Position numbers and translations under genes: made by a program
Notes under the pieces: model-generated
What the model saw: the letters and a program-made list of their open reading frames with translations, nothing else
The model's database searches: none
What the model was told of the DNA's origin: nothing
Part shown: one piece after another, positions 36,355-41,699 of the stretch
Position numbering within the stretch: the stretch's first letter is position 1
Layout of the letters: each line of letters begins with the position of its first letter
Origin: an uncultured Acinetobacter sp.
Lineage (GTDB): Bacteria > Pseudomonadota > Gammaproteobacteria > Pseudomonadales > Moraxellaceae
Direction of reading: 5' to 3'
NCBI RefSeq assembly: GCF_947624825.1
Contig: NZ_CANQLZ010000022.1
Span: forward strand, 1-41,699
Length of the DNA stretch: 41,699 nucleotides

Positions 36355-36777
36355 TTAAGCGCGATAACGGAAAAGTGGTTGACCAAACTGAATCACTTCA
36401 CCATTTTTGACTAAGATTTCTTCAACGACACCGCTTTGAGTGGCTTCAATCGGGTTCATGATTTTCATGGCTTCAATAATACCCAAAGTTTCACCCGCAG
36501 TAACAGTTTGGCCCACTTTTACAAAAGGTGCTTCGCCTGGGCTTGATGCTGCATAAAACACACCTACCATAGGTGAAGTTTCAACAGCACCGCGTGGTGC
36601 AGATTTTGCTGCTGCAGGAGCTACAGCGCCCGGAGTTGGCATTGCAGCAACAGGGGCTGCAACCACAGGTACGCGGCGTGTTAACGCGATTGATTGATCA
36701 CCTTCTTTTACTTCAATAGCTTGGAGATCAGATTCAATCATCAGGTCGATGAGTTTTTTAATTTTACGAATATCCAT
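36355..36777 (-). CDS. accB: Acetyl-CoA carboxylase, biotin carboxyl carrier protein
   Basis: 140 aa. N-terminal helix pair [18 protein letters not shown], an Ala/Pro-rich linker (about 36-66) and the biotinyl domain with biotinylated lysine K105 in [13 protein letters not shown] lies 8 bases before the ATG. Slightly shorter than E. coli BCCP (156 aa) because of a shorter linker. Sits 18 bp after aroQ. Confidence 0.98.
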   Translation of the reverse strand: MDIRKIKKLIDLMIESDLQAIEVKEGDQSIALTRRVPVVAAPVAAMPTPGAVAPAAAKSAPRGAVETSPMVGVFYAASSPGEAPFVKVGQTVTAGETLGIIEAMKIMNPIEATQSGVVEEILVKNGEVIQFGQPLFRYRA

Positions 36778-36795
36778 GGTTCAAGTTCCTGAGTA

Positions 36796-37245
36796 TTAAT
36801 GAGATGGTTGAAGATGTTGAATAACAAAATCGACAGCAGCAGAGTAACCTTTGGCACCTAAACCACAAATTACGCCCACTGCTTTGTCTGATAAATAAGA
36901 ATGATGTCTAAAACTTTCACGTGCATGTACGTTAGACAAGTGCACTTCAATAAATGGAAGATCCACACCTAATAAGGCATCTCTTAATGCCACAGAGGTA
37001 TGCGTCAAAGCTGCAGGGTTAATCACAATAAAAGCCACCCCTTGCTGTTTTGCGGCATGAATGCGATCTACAATGGCACCTTCCCAATTGCTTTGAAAAG
37101 TCTCTAATTGAATGTTGTGTTGTTGAGCTTGCTGAATAAGTTGTTGGTTAATGTCTTCTAATGTTAAGTAACCATAAACCTCTGGTTCACGTTGTCCAAG
37201 TAAATTTAGATTTGGGCCGTGAATGACCAAAATGGTTGAACTCAT
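36796..37245 (-). CDS. aroQ: Type II 3-dehydroquinate dehydratase
   Basis: Third step of the shikimate pathway, dodecameric type II enzyme. 149 aa. Catalytic R19 and Y24 in [13 protein letters not shown]76 in [11 protein letters not shown]102 in [15 protein letters not shown] lies 8 bases before the ATG. First gene of the aroQ-accB-accC operon, an order common in gammaproteobacteria. The operon promoter lies in the AT-rich region beyond 37245. Confidence 0.97.
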   Translation of the reverse strand: MSSTILVIHGPNLNLLGQREPEVYGYLTLEDINQQLIQQAQQHNIQLETFQSNWEGAIVDRIHAAKQQGVAFIVINPAALTHTSVALRDALLGVDLPFIEVHLSNVHARESFRHHSYLSDKAVGVICGLGAKGYSAAVDFVIQHLQPSH

Positions 37246-37756
37246 TCAAATTACTCCAAGATTAAATCTGCAATATGTTTATGTAAGATCGCTACAAAGT
37301 TTGCGATATTATTGCATATTTTAAGACACCTAGTATTTAACTTGTTAATTTTTGGAAAAATACTGAGTGCGTTTTACAGGTCATATATTGTAAATTTTGC
37401 CGGTATTTAACAATGTTAAAAACTTCCATTTTTTAATTTTTTTCGTCTTGGTTCTGTGCATTTTTTTGCTATACGCAGGTTAAATTACATCTATAAATAG
37501 ACAAAAATATTCATTTTTTTGAGGTCAAAAAACTATATTTTATTTATACTTAGCTTGGTATTTTGGCAGTATTTATAAACTTTTAATGCTATGAATACTA
37601 TGGCAAGATATGTCATTCTTTTATAAATGATTTAAAAACAGTCAACTTATTAAAGAAATAAGATCAAAAAATTAGAAAAAACCTTGCTAAGACAAAAAAT
37701 AAGATTATCTAGCTATTAATAATTCGCGCTAAAAAAAGAACAGGGGAGTGACCAAT
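37246..37756. other. AT-rich noncoding region upstream of aroQ-accBC
   Basis: About 510 bp with no supported gene, very AT-rich with many short A and T runs. It must hold the operon promoter (minus) and that of the short ORF or esterase gene (plus). No RNA gene or clear operator is seen. Confidence 0.5.
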
Positions 37757-37903
37757 ATGTTCACTTTTTTGCTTAAGGGAGTACACCATCAAATCTGCCA
37801 AAACAATTTATATAAAATCACCAAATGCGCACATGTCGGATATTTAAGGCACTTGCTTAAATTTACAAATCCAACCACTATATATTTTGTTTTTATAAGT
37901 TAA
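37757..37903 (+). CDS. Candidate 48-aa ORF with strong ribosome site before the esterase gene
   Basis: ATG 37757 is preceded by AGGGGAG 8 bases upstream, one of the strongest Shine-Dalgarno sequences in the window. The peptide begins MFTFLLKGVHHQICQNN, is basic (His, Lys), has two cysteines and a hydrophobic end (TIYFVFIS). Its stop lies 8 bp before the esterase ATG, which itself has no evident ribosome site, so translation could be coupled. No family recognised. Confidence 0.4.
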   Translation: MFTFLLKGVHHQICQNNLYKITKCAHVGYLRHLLKFTNPTTIYFVFIS

Positions 37904-37911
37904 TCAAAAAT

Positions 37912-38676
37912 ATGCAACTTCATTATCAATATCACACCCAAGAGGCGCAGACCGAAACTCTGGTTTTTATCCATGGATTATTTGGTAGTTTAAGTAATTT
38001 AGGAATGTTGGCGCGTGTTTTACAAGATCAATATGCCACTTTGCAAATTGATTTAAGAAATCATGGTTTGTCAGCACATTCAGATCAGCATGATTATGAT
38101 GTGTTAGCGCAAGATGTTTTGGACACATTAAATCACTTAAATATTAAAAACTTTCATGTGATTGGTCATTCTATGGGCGGAAAAGTAGCCATGCGTTTGG
38201 CAGATTTAGCGGCAGAGCGTTTGGATAAACTTGTGGTTTTGGACATCACACCAATTGCATCAAGAGACTATCATCATAGTGAAATTTTTAAAGCGCTAAT
38301 AGCAGTAGAGCAAGCGAATATTACAACACGACAACAAGCCACAGAAATTATGCAGACATTTATTGATGAACCTATGGTGATTCAGTTTTTATTAAAATCT
38401 TTTAATAAAGGGCAGTGGTTGTTTAATGTATTGTCGCTACAAAATAACTATGCCAATATTTTGGATTGGCGACAGCAAGCAGCATGGCATAAACCAATAC
38501 TATTTTTGCGTGGTGAGCTTTCCGACTATATTGCTAAACCTGAGCACTTTATGGTAATTGAGCAACAGTTTCCACAAGCCAGAATTTCTATGATTGAGGA
38601 TGCAGGTCATTGGTTACATGGTGAAAAGCCGCAGCAGGTTTTAGATGAAATCCAAACTTACTTGGCAATTCAATAA
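37912..38676 (+). CDS. Alpha/beta hydrolase, YbfF-like esterase, 254 aa
   Basis: Serine esterase fold. HGLFGS (21-26) forms the oxyanion loop, the nucleophile elbow is GHSMGG with S87, D111 (VLDITP) and H233 (AGHWLHGEKP) complete the site, and S204 (GELSDYI) corresponds to the fourth polar residue I recall for E. coli YbfF. Length matches YbfF (254 aa). Natural substrate uncertain; acyl-CoA or short esters are reported for relatives. No Shine-Dalgarno before the ATG; a short ORF ends 8 bp upstream. Confidence 0.9.
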   Translation: MQLHYQYHTQEAQTETLVFIHGLFGSLSNLGMLARVLQDQYATLQIDLRNHGLSAHSDQHDYDVLAQDVLDTLNHLNIKNFHVIGHSMGGKVAMRLADLAAERLDKLVVLDITPIASRDYHHSEIFKALIAVEQANITTRQQATEIMQTFIDEPMVIQFLLKSFNKGQWLFNVLSLQNNYANILDWRQQAAWHKPILFLRGELSDYIAKPEHFMVIEQQFPQARISMIEDAGHWLHGEKPQQVLDEIQTYLAIQ

Positions 38677-38711
38677 GCTTAAATCATCATATTAAGTATC
38701 ATTCTGAACAC

Positions 38712-38753
38712 CTATATAAAAGCTCTATAAAATTTTATAGAGCTTTTATATAG
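38712..38753. terminator. Perfect 42-bp palindrome, terminator of the esterase gene
   Basis: Each 21-base arm starts CTATATAAAAGCTC and mirrors exactly. The folded form has an AAAAGCTCTATA stem with T-rich 3' arm, 35 bp after the esterase stop and 38 bp before the IS remnant. Confidence 0.7.
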
Positions 38754-38790
38754 GCAACTTGGTTTCTAAAATATTTTGGATTTTTGATGG

Positions 38791-38816
38791 TGTTATTCAC
38801 TACTTAAAATGTCTAT
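38791..38816 (+). repeat. Left terminal inverted repeat of the IS remnant
   Basis: Begins TGTTA and ends TGTCTAT; pairs with the right end at 39872-39897 (18 of 26 matches). Confidence 0.75.
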
Positions 38817-38845
38817 GCGAAAAACCATTTAAAATGTCCTGTTTT

Positions 38846-39793
38846 TTAACCACAAGAGTCAAGAACTGGGTTTAAATTTCTTTGTTCAATGATTGCTTTT
38901 TGAGCTTTACGACTCGGCATACTTTTCTTGAGACGGGAACGTTTATTCTGTTGTTCCAACTCTTCATGCTGTTGCTGCATATGGGCCAGAACCGAAGTTA
39001 ATCTTTTATTCTCAACCACTGCATTTTGCTGTAGTCCTGCTAATTTATTGAAAATACTATAGTTGATCTTCCGTCCTTCGTACATGATGGCCACAGTGCC
39101 ATCTGGATACTCTAGAAATAAAATGTATTGCCCAACAAGCTTATGATTCAATGCTATTGGCTCAAGCATATAAATGCACTTGTCATAGGTGATGGTCAGG
39201 TTCTTCATGACTTTACGCGATTCCTGCCAGGTAAAAATATCATCTAGCTCAGCATCAGATCCCGTTAAAGAGCGATGCAAGTTCTTTAGGTTTCTCGCAC
39301 ACTTGGCGAATTTCTGGTTTACTCTGAAGACTGAATGTTTATGACTATAAAATACTAAAGGCTTACCGCATTGCTCAATATAGGTTCTGGTCGAAAGCAT
39401 GTAGTCAAAGGGGGGCATCATCAATATAAAACCAGTAAACAGCATTTAGAGGCTTGACCTTCAAACCAATCATAATATGAATCAACTCACCGAAACAATC
39501 ACGATTATAGCGCGGCTGATCTGGGCTTTTCAGGCGATTCGATCTCGAAATCCAGAGTTCATTGGCTGTTATCCAGCGTCCAACGTTTCAACAGGAATAT
39601 TTAAACCAAACATGCTTCTAAGCTTCTCATGAACCAAATCCCACTAAGTATTTAGAGATAATAAAAAGGAATTTGGACTTTAAGGATTCATCATGGCGCC
39701 AATGACCAGGTTGAAAGATTAAGAATTTCTGCAGCACAGACGATCTAAAACGTGTTGTAGAATGGCAAGGTATTGAATTTCTTTGTCAGACAT
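38846..39793 (-). pseudogene. Transposase remnant, ISNCY/IS1202 family
   Basis: From a start at 39793 (MSDKEIQYLAILQHVLDRL) the family sequence can be followed through several frames: AAEILNLST, then HEKLRSMFGLNIPVETL, RWITANELWISRSNRLKSP, DQPRYNRDCFGELI and YIDDA, then a C6 tract shift (39416-39421) into PFDYMLSTRTYIEQCGKP and YSHKHSVFRVNQ. After that an in-frame deletion joins to KFAKCARNLKNLHR and the normal C-terminal part (TWQESRKVMKNLTITYDK, EYPDGTVAIMYEG). First catalytic Asp region is lost, the second Asp (YSDKH) is His, and the catalytic Glu segment is deleted. Clearly inactive. Names are from memory of the family. Confidence 0.85.
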
Positions 39794-39871
39794 AGTGATC
39801 AGTATCTATATTTCATATCCAGTCCATGATGGTGAAACCATCATAAACTACACATTTTGATTGGTGAGGAT

Positions 39872-39897
39872 ATAGACACTTTGATTGGGTTCTAACA
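39872..39897 (-). repeat. Right terminal inverted repeat of the IS remnant
   Basis: Read on the minus strand it begins TGTTAGAACCC and ends TGTCTAT, mirroring the left end. Confidence 0.75.
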
Positions 39898-39902
39898 ACA
39901 GA

Positions 39903-39930
39903 ATTTCGTATAATGTGCATTATGTTAAAT
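39903..39930 (+). other. Putative chromosome dimer resolution site dif
   Basis: 28 bp: XerC arm ATTTCGTATAA (39903-39913), centre TGTGCA (39914-39919), XerD arm TTATGTTAAAT (39920-39930). The XerD arm equals that of E. coli dif, the XerC arm matches it at 7 of 11 bases, and the centre shares TGT and the final A. Acinetobacter plasmid pdif sites have the same XerC arm but usually a GGTGTA-type centre and a TTAATT end, so the chromosomal identity is favoured. XerC and XerD would resolve chromosome dimers here with FtsK; this places the window at the replication terminus. Confidence 0.8.
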
Positions 39931-40427
39931 AGTGAGCATAAGAGAAGTATACACCCTTTGGGCGATATATTGGTTGGTGAAAGATCATGGAAAAATAAAA
40001 CCATTATTCCAATGTTTATCAAAAAGCTTTAAGAGTTACCTATTGAAGCAAACTCAAAATTCCCCTTAAGAAAAATCTATTATTTACTCATAAGCCAGTA
40101 AATCCATTACTAATTAAATCCCTTTTATTAATATTAGTTTTTTAATCAAAAGAACCCATCAACCTAAAGGCTAAAAATTTAAAAATATTTTTTTATTCAG
40201 CATAGGTTAGAATATACAAACAACCTTAATATTTAAGTAGTATGTATTTTATATGATGCGTATATAGCGCATCATATAAAAATGTAAACCATTGATAATT
40301 AAAAAAATATTTATAAATTAATTGAAATAATTAACCAATAAAAATACCACTATAAATAACCACCTTCAACTCAGATATAGATTAAAAATACCCATTGAAT
40401 CAACAATAACAGCTTAAATAGAGATTT
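39931..40427. other. Noncoding region right of dif
   Basis: About 500 bp, very AT-rich. It contains a 14-bp perfect hairpin at 40247-40281. A 39-codon frame at 39913-40032 overlaps dif and is not supported. Nothing else recognised. Confidence 0.5.
40247..40281. repeat. Perfect 14-bp inverted repeat of unknown role
   Basis: TTTTATATGATGCG and CGCATCATATAAAA enclose a 7-base loop TATATAG. Neither strand shows a T-run after it, and no gene ends nearby, so it does not look like a terminator. Confidence 0.6.
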
Positions 40428-41594
40428 ATGCAATTTAACCACAAAAAATTAAGTGAATTATGCATGACTTTACACCACAATAAATCATGCAGTTTTTCAC
40501 ATTATTCTGGATCAGCCATGCGCTATTTTTCATGCAGTCAATGTCATCATCAAATCTTCTATGCAAAAACCCATTGTGATACATGTCATTGCCGAATTGG
40601 CTATTCTGCACAGCACCAAGAATTATTATGTTTAGATGAAATTACCCATGAATTTTGGCAGGTAAAACATCAAGATAGATTCTTTAACCAACAACAATTT
40701 AAACCTTGCTATAACAATAAAAATTATCAAATTTGCAACTGGATCTTAGATATAAAAAGTGAACAAATTTACTGTGAATCTTGCCAACTGACTCATATTA
40801 TCCCCCCATTAAATCAAGCTGAAAATATTGAGTATTGGCGCCAGTTGGAACAAGCCAAACAGCGCTTTTTGTATCTCGCACAACGCCTGAATATTATGCC
40901 TAGACCTAAAAACCACAATAACGATCTGATTGGCTTACGATTTAACTTTCTCGTACCATTCAATGATCAACATGTGATAACAGGTCATAGTCGTGGCACA
41001 ATTACTTTAAATGCACAAGAAGCCAATGTGATTTATCGGGAAACCACACGAATAAATATGGGTGAAAATTACCGAACCCTATTGGGGCATTTTCGCCATG
41101 AGAGTGGTCATTATTATTTGCACTTGATTGAGATATTGCATCCAAAACTAATTAATGAATTTAGACAGATATTTGGTGATGAACGCCAAGACTATAGCAC
41201 AGCACTCAAATACCATTATGAAAATGGCCCGCCTTTAAATTGGCAGCAAGATTATATTAGCACCTATGCTACAGCACACCCATGGGAAGATTGGGCCGAA
41301 ACTTGGGCACATTATTTACATATGATGGAAACATTAGAAACAGCATTTTATGCCGGCATTGCAGTCAATGCTTCGCAAGGGCAACTTGCCGATCTTACTA
41401 TAGATGAATGTCCAATTGGTGCAAAAGATTTTGAGAAAATTTTAAACAGCTGGATTACCCTTACCTTTAACTTAAATGCCTTAAATCGTAGTATGGGATT
41501 AGAAGATGCCTACCCGTTTACACTCTCTCACACAGTCAAAAATAAGTTACGTTTTATTCACCAACATATACTTAATTTAGCATTCAAAACATAA
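40428..41594 (+). CDS. Zinc-ribbon metallopeptidase family protein, 388 aa
   Basis: N-terminal zinc ribbon C36xxC39...C50xxC53 (SCSQC, HCDTC), a further C116xxC119, and a C-terminal putative metalloprotease domain with H224-E225-S-G-H228 (HFRHESGHYY) and a downstream acidic ligand candidate E287 in HPWEDWAETWAHYLHMM. This matches the family annotated as putative zinc-binding metallopeptidase with zinc ribbon (Peptidase_Mx type). No signal peptide, so cytoplasmic. The ATG at 40428 has a GAG 6 bases upstream; the ribbon-proximal ATG at 40518 (MRYFSCSQC) gives 358 aa, closer to family size, so the start is uncertain. Activity and substrate unknown. Confidence 0.85.
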   Translation: MQFNHKKLSELCMTLHHNKSCSFSHYSGSAMRYFSCSQCHHQIFYAKTHCDTCHCRIGYSAQHQELLCLDEITHEFWQVKHQDRFFNQQQFKPCYNNKNYQICNWILDIKSEQIYCESCQLTHIIPPLNQAENIEYWRQLEQAKQRFLYLAQRLNIMPRPKNHNNDLIGLRFNFLVPFNDQHVITGHSRGTITLNAQEANVIYRETTRINMGENYRTLLGHFRHESGHYYLHLIEILHPKLINEFRQIFGDERQDYSTALKYHYENGPPLNWQQDYISTYATAHPWEDWAETWAHYLHMMETLETAFYAGIAVNASQGQLADLTIDECPIGAKDFEKILNSWITLTFNLNALNRSMGLEDAYPFTLSHTVKNKLRFIHQHILNLAFKT

Positions 41595-41699
41595 ACTTAT
41601 TTTCACCATATAATTCTTTTAATAGGCAGATGAAGCCTTAAAAGTGCTCTAACTAGTATATCTATACAATGTTTTTATAGGTTTAGAGCTGATAGATGT
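41595..41699. other. Window end, no feature
   Basis: 105 bp after the metallopeptidase stop, AT-rich, with no recognisable gene start or terminator. Confidence 0.4.

Larger units (their letters stand above)
38791..39897 (-). mobile_element. Decayed IS1202-type (ISNCY) insertion sequence next to dif
   Basis: The left end (38791) reads TGTTATTCACTACTTAAAATG and the right end, on the other strand from 39897, TGTTAGAACCCAATCAAAGTG; both continue into TGTCTAT, and 18 of the first 26 bases match. A second inner repeat (AAAATGTC at left 38832-38838, AAAATGTG at right) occurs at the same distance from each end, as in families with long multiple terminal repeats. Total 1107 bp is short for an intact copy (about 1.5 kb). 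The flanks GATGG and ACAGA do not match, so no target duplication remains. The right end is 5 bp from the XerC arm of dif. Confidence 0.8.

Noticed and set aside
38786..39902. Five-base target duplication flanking the IS remnant
   Set aside because: The left flank GATGG and the right flank ACAGA do not match, so no duplication can be claimed; a later deletion or rearrangement at the left end is possible.
39913..40032. 39-codon ORF starting inside dif
   Set aside because: It overlaps the Xer site, has no ribosome site and no similarity I can name; its presence follows from the dif sequence containing ATG.

Overview
The window looks like a chromosomal segment of an Acinetobacter species. The basis is the protein set: AT-rich codon use and close Moraxellaceae-type versions of AccB/AccC, PlsB, TrmA, PilU and CysK, plus several small proteins I know only as Acinetobacter hypotheticals. 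A putative chromosomal dif site at 39903-39930 suggests that it spans the replication terminus. All names are from reading motifs; no database was searched.

Layout. 1-2236 is the right end of a prophage: a beta-propeller tail-type protein cut by the window edge, a holin, and a GH24 endolysin overlapping the holin by 4 bp. 2237-11468 holds housekeeping and accessory genes on the + strand: a hypothetical protein, an Frm2-like nitroreductase, a His/Cys-rich membrane-anchored protein, a cyanide-insensitive-type bd oxidase operon (cydA-cydB-cydP, the last only 35 codons), a hypothetical protein, a histidine phosphatase homologue, a fatty acid desaturase, an SGNH hydrolase and a uracil-DNA-glycosylase-fold protein. 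11479-13585 (minus) has a hypothetical protein and a ClsC-like phospholipase D lipoprotein. 13710-17789 (plus) has frmA, a DAHP synthase preceded by an attenuator, and pilU.

17828-29489 is all minus strand: an MFS transporter, gcvH, a MaoC-type hydratase, an ABC exporter, DUF2058 and DUF1275 proteins, sstT, a SulP transporter next to a two-cysteine ArsR-type regulator, and plsB. 30136-34925 (plus) has cysK, trmA, a Cys-containing small protein, an HcaT-like MFS transporter and a secreted four-Cys protein. 34965-37245 (minus) is the aroQ-accB-accC operon, linking fatty acid and chorismate synthesis. A YbfF-like esterase follows at 37912. 38791-39930 holds a decayed IS1202-type insertion sequence that ends exactly 5 bp from the XerC arm of the dif site. 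A zinc-ribbon metallopeptidase closes the window.

Two places stand out. First, the DAHP synthase gene is preceded by an 18-residue leader peptide (core YFYFW) and by RNA segments that can pair in two mutually exclusive chains, one ending in a strong terminator and the other in an antiterminator. This is a complete-looking aromatic amino acid attenuator, followed by a second aromatic-rich short ORF. Second, the dif site and the adjoining IS remnant with recoverable terminal repeats mark the terminus and show insertion targeted beside a Xer site. Several short ORFs (4390, 6905, 15040, 15198, 33062, 37757) are reported with graded confidence.
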